DNA of 64,000 nt from Monoplex corrugatus. Taxonomy: Eukaryota; Mollusca; Gastropoda; Littorinimorpha; Ranellidae. The stretch is from the NCBI GenBank assembly GCA_030674185.1, contig JAPXFY010000022.1:35938540-36002539 (forward strand). Reading direction: 5' to 3'. Positions 22,353-33,944 of this stretch are shown here, one piece after another; position 1 is the stretch's first letter; each line of letters begins with the position of its first letter. The notes below the pieces were generated by a model. The model was not told the DNA's origin. It searched no databases and worked only from the letters and a program-made list of their open reading frames with translations. Both the position numbers and the translations under genes were made by a program.

Positions 22353-22737
22353 GATGATTGTCTACTTGTAGAATTGTCTACATGATCCTTTATCTGTAAT
22401 ATTGTCTCCCTGTAGTCTAGTCTTTAAATGTAGCATTGTCTATATGTTCCTTTACCTGTAGTATTGTCTACATGTTCCTTTACCTGTAGCATTGTCTGCA
22501 TGTTCATTTACCTGTAGTATTGTCTACATGTTCCTTTACCTGTAGTATTGTCTACATGTTCCTTTACTTATAGTATTCTGTATATGCTCTTTTACTTGTA
22601 GTATTGTATACATGTTCCTTTATTTCTAGTATTGTATACATGTTCCTTTACCTGTAGCGTTGTCTACATGTTCTTTTACCTATAGTATTGTCTACATGTT
22701 CCTTTACCTGTAGTATTGTCTACATGTTCCTTTACCT

Positions 22738-23480
22738 ATAGTATTGTCTACATGTTCCTTTACTTCTAGTATTATCTACATGTTCTTTTACGTATCGTAT
22801 TGTCTACATGTCCCTTTCCCCGTAGTATTGTCTTCATGTTCCTTTACCTATAGTATTGTCTATATGTTCCTTTACCTATAGTATTGTCTACATGTTCATT
22901 TAACTGTAGTATTGTCTACATGTTCCTTTACCTATAGTATTGTCTACATGTTCCTTTACCTGTAGAATTGTCTACATGTTCCTTTACCTGTACTATTGTC
23001 TACATGTTCCTTTACCTGTAGTATTTTCTACATGTTCCTTTACCTATAGTATTGTATACATGTTCCTTTACCTGTAGCATTGTCTACATGTTCATTTACC
23101 TGTAGTATTGTCTACTTGTTCCTTTACCAGTAGTAATGTCTACATATTCATTCACCTATAGTATTGTCTACATGTTCCTTTACTTCTAGTATTATCTACA
23201 TGTTCTTTTATGTATGGTATTGTCTACATGTCCCTTTACCTGTAGTATTGTCTTCATGTTCCTTTCCCTATAGTATTGTCTACATGTTCCTTTACCTATA
23301 GTATTGTCTACATGTTCATTTAACTGTAGTATTGTCTACATGTTCCTTTACCTATAGTATTGTCTACATGTTCCTTTACCTGTGGAATTGTCTACTTGTT
23401 CCTTTACCTGTAGTATTGTCTACATGTTCCTTTACCTGTAGTATTTTCTACATGTTGCTTTACCTCTAGTATTGTCTACA
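22738..23480. repeat. Direct duplication of a ~320-bp block, offset ~420 bp, in the 28-bp array
   Basis: The variant order at 22,738-23,060 recurs at 23,158-23,480. It includes TACTTCTAGTATTATCTAC, the GTATTGTCTACATGTCCC variant, GTCTTCATG and TTCATTTAACTG. A further partial copy of its right half is at about 25,690-25,860. Confidence 0.8.
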
Positions 23481-23589
23481 AGTTCCTTTACTTGTAGTAC
23501 TGTCTACATGTTCCTATACTTGTAGTATTGTCTACATGTTCCTTTTTCTGCAGTATTGTCTACATGTTCCTTTACCTGTAGTGTTGTGT

Positions 23590-25690
23590 ACATGTTTCTT
23601 TACCAGTAGTATTGTCTATGTGTTCTTTTACCTGTAGTATTGTCTACATTTTCCTTTACCTACAGTATTGTCTACATATTCCTTTACCTGTAGTATTCTC
23701 TACATGTTTCTTTACCAATAGCATTGTCTACATGTTTATTTACCTGTAGTATTGTCTACTTGTTCCTTTACCAGTAGTAATGTCTACATATTCATTTACC
23801 TATAGTATTGTCTACATGTTCCTTTATCTATAGTATTGTCTACATGTTCCTTTATCTATAGTATTGTCTACATGTTCCTTTATCTATAGTATTGTCTACA
23901 TGTTCCTTTATCTATAGTATTGTCTACATGTTCCTTTACAATAGTATTGTCTACATGTTCCTTTACCTCTAGTGTTGTCTCCATGTTCCTTTTACCTCTA
24001 GTATTGTCTACATGTAGTATTGTCTACATGTTTCCTTACCAGTAGTATTGTCTACATATTCCTTTACCTCTAGCATTGTCTGCCTATAGTATTCTCTACA
24101 TGTTCCTTTACATATACTATTGCCTACATATTTCTTTATCTGTAGTATTGTGTACATGTAGTATTGTCTACATGTTTCGTTACCTGTTATATTGTCTACC
24201 TATAGTATTCCCTACGATTTTCTTTCCCTGCAGTATTGTTTACCAGTAGTGTAGTCTGCGTGTTCCTTTACCTGTAGTACTGTCTACATGTTCTTTTACC
24301 TGTAGTATTGTCTACATCTTCAATACTTGTATTGTCTACATATGCCTTTTACCTCTAGTATTGTCTGCATAATTCCTTTACCTGTAGTATTGTCTACATG
24401 TTCCTTTACCTCTAGTATTGTCTACATGTTTCCTTTAATTATAGTATTGTCTACATGTTCCTTTATCTATAGTATTGTCTACATGTTCCTTTATCTATAG
24501 TATTGTCTACATGTTCCTTTATCTATAGTATTGTCTACATGTTCCTTTATCTATGTATTCTCTGCTATTCCTTTACCTGTATTATTGTCTACATGTTCCT
24601 TTACCTATAGTATTGTCTACATGTTCCTTTACCTCTAGTATTGTCTACATGATCCTTTATCTATAGTATTGTCTACATGTTCCTTTACTTAGTATTGTCT
24701 ACATGTTCCTTTACCTATAGTATTGTCTACATGTTCCTTTACTATAGTATTGTCTACATGTTCCTTTACCTGTACTATTGTCTACATGTCTTCCTGTATT
24801 TTTTTACTCTAGTATTGTCTACAGTTTTACTTCTTTACCGTTCCTAACTGATATTGTCTACATGTTCCTTTTCCTCTAGTATTGTCTACATATTCCTTTA
24901 CCTGCTAGTATTGTCTACATGTTTCTTTACCAGTAGTATTGTCTATGTGTTCTTTTACCTGTAGATTGTCTACATTTTCCTTTACCTACAGTATTGTCTA
25001 CATATTCCTTTACCTGTAGTATTCTCTACATGTTTCTTTACCAATAGCATTGTCTACATGTTTATTTACCTGTAGTATTGTCTACTTGTTCCTTTACCAG
25101 TAGTAATGTCTACATATTCATTTACCTATAGTATTGTCTACATGTTCCTTTATCTATAGTATTGTCTACATGTTCCTTTATCTATAGTATTGTCTACATG
25201 TTCCTTTATCTATAGTATTGTCTACATGTTCCTTTATCTATAGTATTGTCTACATGTTCCTTTACAATAGTATTGTCTACATGTTCCTTTACCTCTAGTG
25301 TTGTCTCCATGTTCTTTTACCTCTAGTATTGTCTACATGTAGTATTGTCTACATGTTTCTTACCAGTAGTATTGTCTACATATTCCTTTACCTCTAGCAT
25401 TGTCTGCCTATAGTATTCTCTACATGTTCCTTTACATATACTATTGCCTACATATTTCTTTATCTGTAGTATTGTGTACATGTAGTATTGTCTACATGTT
25501 TCTTTACCTGTTATATTGTCTACCTATAGTATTCCCTACGATTTTCTTTCCTGCAGTATTGTTTACCAGTAGTGTAGTCTGCGTGTTCCTTTACCTGTAG
25601 TACTGTCTACAGTTCTTTTACCTGTAGTATTGTCTACATCTTCATATACTGTATTGTCTACATATGCCTTTTACCTCTAGTATTGTCTAC
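23590..25690. repeat. Direct duplication of a ~775-bp block, offset ~1,327 bp, in the 28-bp array
   Basis: 23,590-24,365 and 24,915-25,690 carry the same succession of rare variants. Among them are TACCAGTAGTATTGTCTATG, TACCAATAGCATTG, a TATCTATAG run, a CCCTACGATTTTC unit and a CAGTAGTGTAGTCTGCG unit. One-base indels distinguish the copies. Confidence 0.85.
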
Positions 25691-28525
25691 ATGTTCCTTT
25701 ACCTATAGTATTGTCTACATGTTCATTTAACTGTAGTATTGTCTACATGTTCCTTACCTATAGTATTGTCTACATGTTCCTTTACCTGTGGAATTGTCTA
25801 CTTGTTCCTTTAACCTGTAGTATTGTCTACATGTTCCTTTACCTGTAGTATTTTCTACATGTTGCTTTACCTCTGTAGTATTGTCTACATGTTCCTTTAT
25901 ATGTAGTATTGTCTACATGTTCCTTTACCTGTACTATTGTCTACATGTTTCCTTTACCTATTGTTTGTCTGCATATTACTTTATCTGTAGTATTGTCAAC
26001 ATGTTCTTTTACCTCTAGTATTGTCTACATGTTCCTTTACCTATAGTATTGTCTACATATTCGTTTACCTGTAGTATTTTCTACATGTCTTTCACTACAG
26101 TATTTTCTACATATTCCTTTACCTGCAGTATTGTCTACCTGTAGTATTGTCTACATGTTTCTTTACTGTAGTATTGTCTACATATTCCGTTACCTCTAGT
26201 ACTGTCCCACATGTTCCTTTACCTCTAGTATTGTCTACCTGTAGTATTCTCTGCATGTTCTTTTACCTGTTGTATTGTCGACATGTAGTATTGTCTACAT
26301 GTTCCTTTACCTACAGTATTGTCTACATGTTCCTTTACCTTAGATTTGTCTCCATGTTCCTTTGCCTGTAGTGTTGTCTACATGTAGTATTGTCTACATG
26401 TTCCTTTGCCTATAGTATTGTCTATATATTCCTTTACCTGTAGCATTGTCTACCTGTAGTATTGTCTACATGTTCCTTTATCTGTAGTACTGTCTACCTG
26501 TAGTGTAGTCTACATGTTCCTATACCTGTAGTATTGTCTACCTGTAGTATTGTCTGCAAGTTTCGTAAAATATAGTATTGTCTACATGTTCATTTACCTG
26601 TACTATTGTCTACCTGTAGTATTCCCTACATCTCCCTTTAAATGTAGTATGTCTACATGTTCCTTTACCTGCAGTATTGTCTACATTTTCCTTAACATCT
26701 AGTATTGTCTACATGTTCCTTTACCTATAGTATTGTCTACATGTTCCTTTACCTGTAGTATTGTCTACATGTTCCTTTACCTATAGTATTGTCTACATAT
26801 TCCTGTACCTGTAGTATTCTCCACATGTTTCTTTACCTAAAGTATTGTCTACATCTTCATTTACCTGTAGTATTGTATTGTCTACGTATTCTGTACCTGT
26901 AGTATTCTCCACATGTTTCTTTACCTAAAGTATTGTCTACGTCTTCATTTATCTGTAGTATTGTCTAGATGTTTCATTACCTGTAGTATTGTGTACATGT
27001 TCCTTTACCTCTAGTATTGTCTACATGTTCCTTTACCTCTAGTATTGTCTACATGTAGTATTGTCTAATTTTTCCTTTGTCTGTAGTATTGTCTACATAT
27101 TATTTTACCTCTGGTATTGTCTACCTGCAGTATTATCTACATGTTTCTTTACCTGTTGTATTGTCTACATGTTTTTTCATCTGTAGCATTGTCTACATTT
27201 TTCTACACGTTCCTTTACCTATAGTATTGTCTACATATTCCTTTACCTCTAGTACTATCTACATGTTCTTTTACGTATGGTATTGTCTACATATTCCTTT
27301 ACCTGTAGTTTTGTCTAAATGTTCCTTTACCTGTAGTATTGTCCACATTTTCCTTTACCTGCAGTACTGTCTACATGTTACTTTACTTGTAGTATTGTCT
27401 ACACGTTCCTTTACCTGTAGTATTATCCACATGTTCCTTTACTTGTAGTATTGTCTACATGTTCCTTTACCTGTAGTATTGTCTACATGTTCCTTTATCT
27501 GTAGTATTGTGTACATGTTCCTTTACCTGTAGTATTGTCTACATGTATATTCCTTTACCTGTAGTATTGTCTACATGGTTTTTTTTTACCTATAGTATTT
27601 TCTGTATTATAGTATTATCTACATGTTCTTTTACGTATGGTATTGTCTACATGTTCCTTTATCTGTAGTTTTGTCTAAATGTTTCCTTTACCTGTAGTAT
27701 TGTCTACATGTTCCTTTACCTGTAGTATTGTCCACATGTTCCTTTACTTGTAGTATTGTCTACATGTTCCTTTACCTGTAGTATCTTCTACATGTTCCTT
27801 TACCTGTAGTATTGTCTACATGTTCCTTTACCTGTAGTATTGTCTACATGTTCGTTTACCTCTAGTATTGTCCGCATGTTCCTTTACCTGTAGTATTGTC
27901 TTCATGTACTTTTACCTGAAGTATTGTCTACATGCAATATTGTCTACATGTTCCTTTGCCTGTAGTATTGTCTACATATTCCTTTACCTGTAGTATTGTC
28001 TACATGTTTCTTTACGTGTAGTATTGTCTACATGTTCCTTTACCTGTAGTATTGTCTACATGTTCCTTTACTTGTAGTATTGTCAACACATGTCTTTGCC
28101 TGTAGTATTGTCCACATATTTTTTACCTGTAGTATTGTCTACATGTTTCCATACCTGTAGTATTATTTATCCTTAGTATTGTCTACATGTTCTTTTATCT
28201 TTAGTATTGCCTACATGTTTCTTTACCTGTAGTATTGTCCACAGCCTATTTCTTTATCTGTGGTATTGTCTACAAATTTCTTTGCTTGTAGTATTGTCCA
28301 CGGCCTGTTTCTTTACCTGTAGTATTGTCTACATATTTCTTAACTGTAGTATTGTCTACATGTTTCTTTACCCGTAATATTTTCCACAGCCTGTTTCTTT
28401 ACCTGTAGTATTGTCTACATGTTTTTACCTGTAGTATTATCTACAGCCTGTTTCTTTACCTGTAGTATTGTCTACAGCATGTTTCTTTACCTGTAGTGTT
28501 GTCTACATGTTTGTTTATCTGTACT

Positions 28526-28797
28526 TACTGACACACATTCGCGTGCGCGCACAAACATACGAGAATGAATAGCTCTTATCGCTTGGCTGTAAGTGTTAAT
28601 TACAACGTTATATGTAGTGCTGTTATCAATGCCAAAGATTTAAATCAGAGTCCTGTTCATCTCCTTCTTACAAATTAATTAATTTACTAATAAACTTTTG
28701 TTCACAAATATATATATATATATATATACACAAATATATTTATATAGATATGTATATATACATATATATGTATAGATATACATGTGTATATATACAC
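28526..28797. other. Short unassigned spacer and (TA)n-rich flank of the Tc1 element
   Basis: About 180 bp of unassigned AT-rich sequence, then TATA-rich DNA from ~28,709 that forms the left insertion site of the transposon. Confidence 0.8.
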
Positions 28798-28799
28798 TA

Positions 28800-28822
28800 C
28801 GCACAAAAAGTTAAGGATCACT
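28800..28822. repeat. Left terminal inverted repeat of the Tc1-type element
   Basis: Starts CGCACAAAAAG, continues TTAAGGATCAC. It is an exact reverse complement of 30,400-30,422. Confidence 0.95.
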
Positions 28823-29036
28823 TGCACAAAAATTCATAACTTTCAAAATAAGAAAGCCAATGCGTTGAAGTTTGGCAAACATTTAATTCCATGCTTTAGT
28901 GATAACGATACACAATTGCCTTCAATTTCGAGCAATCGTTTGGTGTGTACATTTGATCAAAGTGGGTACGTATCGAAATTTGATTTCCCAAAGTCATTGA
29001 AATCACAAGACAGGGCATTCTGATGCTCCCAAAAGT

Positions 29037-30065
29037 TCAGTAATGCGTGTAACTGCCATGGCTGTTCTGGCACTCGACGCAGCGAGTCCTCATCGAGTTG
29101 ACCAGGTTGGTGAAGATCCTCTGTGGAAGCGCCTGCCACTCAGCCTGCAGCATCTGGTAGAGGTGTTGGGCATCCCTGGGAGGGGGGTGGTTGCTCCTCA
29201 CTTTGCGATCCAGCTCATCCCAGAGGTTCTCAATCGGGTTGAGATCGGGACTGCATGCTGGCCACTCCATTCTGTTGACTCCAGACTGCTGCAGGAAGTC
29301 GTTGACCACCCTTGCCCTGTGGGGGCGAGCGTTGTCATCCTGGTAGACAGCCGTCGGTCCCATCTGCTGCAGTGTAGGCACAGCCAGCGGTCGAAGGATC
29401 TCATCCCAGTATCGGAGGCCAGTCAGGTTACCCTGTACATGATACAAGGGTGTTCTGTGGTGAAGGCTGAAGGCCCCCCAGACCATTACAGAACCTCCAC
29501 CAAAGGCCACCTTTTCTTGGACAGTGGTGTCAATAAAGCGTTGCCCTGGGCGCCTCCAGACTCTCAGTCGGCCGTCGTTGTGGTTCATGGTGAAGCGTGA
29601 TTCATCACTGAACAGGACCTGGGACCATTGCTGACGTGTCCACCTCACATGACGTCTGCAGAAGGCGCGGCGTGCTGCCCTATGGGCTGGAGTTAAACGT
29701 GGCCGTACAGCTGGGCGACGAGAACGGAGGTTAAACCCATGAAGGCGGTTCCGTATGGTCTGCTGGCTGATGTTGATGTTAGTAGCCACCCTCAGCTGCC
29801 TTCGAATGATGCTGGAAGAGGCTGTTCTTGTCTGCAGGGCTTGTCGTTCAATGAGACGATCTTCACGTGGGTTTGTCTTCTTCGGTCGACCAGATCTGCG
29901 TCTTTCATGGACCCTCCCAGTGGCTGTGAAGCGTTGAATCAGTCTGACAATGACCGAGATGGACACCTGAAGTCGCCTGGCCACTTCTCGCTTGGGAACA
30001 CCATCTTGGAACCATGCAACAGCTCGTCCCCTCTCAAACTCGCTCAATTTTCGTCGTGGAGGCAT
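29037..30065 (-). CDS. Tc1-type transposase (DD34E), intact
   Basis: Cut-and-paste transposase acting in the nucleus on its own inverted repeats. The frame is open for 342 codons from the MPPRRKLSEFERG start; the frame extends 36 codons further upstream, but that cysteine-rich stretch is unlike the family, so I chose this start. Residues ~8-50 form the first helix-turn-helix, RRSGRPKKTNPRED (57-70) is the GRPR-like minor-groove hook, and ~72-120 the second DNA-binding helix set. The catalytic triad is complete: D154 in LFSDESRF, D244 in YQDDNARPH and E279 in PDLNPIENLWDEL. The D244-E279 spacing is 34 residues, hence DD34E. VMVWGAF at 194-200 is the usual conserved core. Length equals the Tc1 norm (about 340). 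No stop or frameshift is visible. No intron is needed. Confidence 0.95.
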   Translation of the reverse strand: MPPRRKLSEFERGRAVAWFQDGVPKREVARRLQVSISVIVRLIQRFTATGRVHERRRSGRPKKTNPREDRLIERQALQTRTASSSIIRRQLRVATNINISQQTIRNRLHGFNLRSRRPAVRPRLTPAHRAARRAFCRRHVRWTRQQWSQVLFSDESRFTMNHNDGRLRVWRRPGQRFIDTTVQEKVAFGGGSVMVWGAFSLHHRTPLYHVQGNLTGLRYWDEILRPLAVPTLQQMGPTAVYQDDNARPHRARVVNDFLQQSGVNRMEWPACSPDLNPIENLWDELDRKVRSNHPPPRDAQHLYQMLQAEWQALPQRIFTNLVNSMRTRCVECQNSHGSYTHY

Positions 30066-30399
30066 TGTCAGATCAGGCCTACTACTGGTGGAATGTCTTC
30101 TTATAAAGCCAAGCAAGAGACAGCATCTCACACATAAACAGCAGTGCTTGCACGTGCATAATGGTTTTTCCATCTGGCTTGTGCAATGTGTTCAGGCAGA
30201 ACAGTCCAAAACAAGGTCCTTTTTCGCAAGTTTCCGCTTTTCCGTTTGCGGCCAAGCTCAGTAGTAGAGAATCCCGTGCAATTTTCGCACTAACACAACA
30301 TCGCCCACTTACAGTTGAACAAGAATTCATAACAATTTGGCTGGACTGAGAAATAAATAACAGTAGCGAACTGAGTTTATTACGCACCTGTTTTCTCAT

Positions 30400-30422
30400 A
30401 GTGATCCTTAACTTTTTGTGCG
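30400..30422. repeat. Right terminal inverted repeat of the Tc1-type element
   Basis: Ends CTTTTTGTGCG and is an exact reverse complement of the left repeat over about 23 bp. It is followed by the TA target duplicate. Confidence 0.95.
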
Positions 30423-30425
30423 TAG

Positions 30426-31090
<665 letters not shown>

Positions 31091-31256
31091 TGTGTTGTAT
31101 AATATATATATAATATATATATTACACATATATGTATATATACTCATATATATACAGAGAGAGACAGACAGAGAGATACATACGTGTACATACATACATA
31201 CATACGTACATACATACATACATACATACATACATACATACATACATACATACATT
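31091..31256. repeat. (TA)n/(TACA)n microsatellites
   Basis: TATA-rich tract followed by a long run of TACA (CATA) tetranucleotides at ~31,186-31,256 with a few CGTA variants. Confidence 0.97.
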
Positions 31257-31379
31257 ACTACTAGACAAATACATTGTGCTTCTTCGTTCTGGTAAAACAT
31301 GAAAGTTTGATTTACATACTATCTGTCATACTGGGACTATAACGATATCAGTAAGAAATTCGAAGACCTTTACCTCACA

Positions 31380-31422
31380 TACACACAGACACGACCACAC
31401 ACACACACACACACACACACAC

Positions 31423-31471
<49 letters not shown>

Positions 31472-31553
31472 CACACACATACATACACACACACACCACA
31501 CACACACTACACACACACACTCACTCACTCACTTCTCACACACACACACTCAC

Positions 31554-31584
<31 letters not shown>

Positions 31585-31620
31585 AAAACAACACACACAC
31601 ACATACTACTACACACACAC

Positions 31621-31662
<42 letters not shown>
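31380..31662. repeat. Interrupted (CA)n microsatellite
   Basis: CA repeats with several irregular one-base losses (CCAC, AACA) and CTCA words over 280 bp. Confidence 0.97.
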
Positions 31663-31664
<2 letters not shown>

Positions 31665-31717
31665 AATTTTCATACACATTTACATAGCAGTCTGATTTCA
31701 TGCTATGAGTGTGACCA

Positions 31718-31747
31718 GTCTCTCTCTCTCTTTCTTATTTTCTCTCT

Positions 31748-31814
<67 letters not shown>
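31718..31814. repeat. (CT)n microsatellite
   Basis: CT-rich tract with TTTCTTATTTT and TTCT interruptions in its left part, pure CT on the right. Confidence 0.97.
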
Positions 31815-31817
<3 letters not shown>

Positions 31818-33944
31818 ACTGTTAAGTATGCTCGCTGAAACTTAACTCGCAGGCACAGGATAATTAGCGTCATCCATCTGTAATGAAAAGCTCCGTCACC
31901 AAAAATTGAAATTTCTCATGCACGTTGAATATGCTTGCTACCACTAATATGGTTCACAGCCTGTTTCTTTACCTGTAGTATGGTTCACATCCTGTTTCTT
32001 TACCTGTAGTGTGGTTCACAGTCTGTTTCTGTACTGTAGTATGGTTCACAGCCTGTTTCTTTACTGTAGTGTGGTTCACAGCCTGTTTCTGTACCTATAG
32101 TATGGTTCACAGCCTGTTTCTTTACCTGTAATGTGGTTCACAGTCTGTTTCTGTACCTGTAGTATGGTTCACATCCTGTTTCTTTCCGTGTAGTGTGGTT
32201 CACAGTCTGTTTCTGTACCTGTAGTATGGTTCACATCCTGTTTCTTTCCGTGTAGTGTGGTTCACAGTCTGTTTCTGTACCTGTAGTATGGTTCACATCC
32301 TGTTTCTTTACCTGTAGTGTGGTTCACAGCCTGTTTCTGTACCTGTAGTATGGTTCACAGCCTGTTTCTGTACCTATAGTATGGTTCACAACCTGTTTCT
32401 TTACCTGTAATGTGGTTCACAGCCTGTTTCTATATATGTAGTGTGGTTCACAGCCTTTTCTGTAGCTGTAATGTGATTCACAGTCTGTTTCTATACATGT
32501 AGTGTGGTTCACAGCCTGTTTCTGTACCTGTAGTGTGGTTCACAGCCTGTTTCTTTACCTGTAGTGTGGTTCACAGCCTGTTTCTATACATATAGTGTGG
32601 TTCACAGCCTGTTTCTGGAGCTGTAATGTGATTCACAGCCTGTTTCTATACATGTAGTGTGGTTCACAGCCTGTTTCTGTACCTGTAGTGTGGTTCACAG
32701 TCTGTTTCTTTACCTGTAGTATGGTTCACATCCTGTTTCTTTACCTGTAGTGTGGTTCACAGACTGTTTCTGTACCTATAGTATGGTTCACAGCCTGTTT
32801 CTTTACCTGTAATGTGGTTCACAGTCTGTTTCTGTACCTGTAGTATGGTTCACATCCTGTTTCTTTCCGTGTAGTGTGGTTCACAGTCTGTTTCTGTACT
32901 GTAGTATGGTTCACACCTGTTTCTTTACCTGTAGTGTGGTTCGCAGCCTGTTTCTGTACCTATAGTATGGTTCACAGCCTGTTCTCTTTGCCTGTAATGT
33001 GGTTCACAGTCTGTTTCTGTACCTGTAGTATGGTTCACATCATGTTTCTTTCCGTGTAGTGTGGTTCACAGTCTGTTTCTGTACTGTAGTATGGTTCACA
33101 TCCTGTTTCTTTACCTGTAGTGTGGTTCACAGCCTGTTTCTGTACTGTAGTATGGTTCACAGCCTGTTTCTTGTACCTATAGTTGGTTCACAGCCTGTTT
33201 CTTACCTGTATATGGTTCACAGCCTGTTTCTTATATGTATGTGGTTCACAGCCTGTTTCTGTACCTGTAATGTGTTCACAGCCTGTTTCTATACTAGTTA
33301 GTGTGGTTCACAGCCTGTTTTCTGTACCTGTATATGGTACAGCCTGTTTCTGTACCTATATGGTTCACAGCCTGTTTCTTTACCTGTAGTGTGGTTCACA
33401 GCCTGTTTCTATACATATAGTGTGGTTCATAGCCTGTTTCTGTAGCTGTAATGTGATTCACAGCCTGTTTCTATACATGTAGTGTGGTTCACAGCCTGTT
33501 TCTGTACCTGTAGTGTGGTTCACAGTCTGTTTCTTTACCTGTAGTATGGTTCACATCCTGTTTCTTTACCTGTAGTGTGGTTCACAGCCTGTTTCTGTAC
33601 CTATAGTATGGTTCACAGCCTGTTTCTTTACCTGTAATGTGGTTCACAGTCTGTTTCTGTACCTGTAGTATGGTCCACATCCTGTTTCTTTCCATGTAGT
33701 GTGGTTCACAGTCTGTTTCTGTACCTGTAGTATGGTTCACAGCCTGTTTCTGTACCTATAGTATGGTTCACAGCCTGTTTCTGTACCTGTAGTGTGGTTC
33801 ACAGCCTGTTTCTTTACCTGTAGTGTGGTTCACAGCCTGTTTCTTTGCCTGTAGTATGGTTCACAGCCTGTTTCTTTACCTGTAGTATGGTTCACAGTCT
33901 GTTTCTTTACCTGTAGTGTTGTTTACAGGTTGTTTCTTTACCTG

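Larger units (their letters stand above)
22353..28525. repeat. 28-bp minisatellite array, right part (~220 monomers)
   Basis: Continuation of the TAGTATTGTCTACATGTTCC family. From about 28,190 the monomers change: TCCACAGCCTATTTC-type words appear, giving 31-bp units identical in type to those right of 36,480. Multi-monomer duplications are present (listed separately). Confidence 0.97.
28798..30424 (-). mobile_element. Tc1/mariner-type DNA transposon, apparently complete
   Basis: Bounded by terminal inverted repeats of about 23 bp, starting CGCACAAAAAGTTAAGG at 28,800 and matching the reverse complement ending at 30,422. TA dinucleotides at both outer edges (28,798-28,799 and 30,423-30,424) are the target duplication expected for this superfamily. 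The element sits in a TA-rich microsatellite region: TATA-rich DNA continues on both sides. It carries one transposase gene on the minus strand and no other cargo. Total length of about 1.63 kb is normal for Tc1 elements. The inverted repeats match perfectly over their first ~23 bp and the frame is open, so the insertion is probably young. Confidence 0.95.

Noticed and set aside
28526..28797. Possible promoter or replication origin in the TA-rich region
   Set aside because: The TA tracts are simple microsatellite flanking a Tc1 insertion, and no regulatory motif can be separated from the repeat.
30066..30173. Upstream extension of the transposase by 36 codons
   Set aside because: The extension is cysteine-rich and unlike Tc1 N termini. 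The MPPRRKLSEFERG start gives the normal family length.
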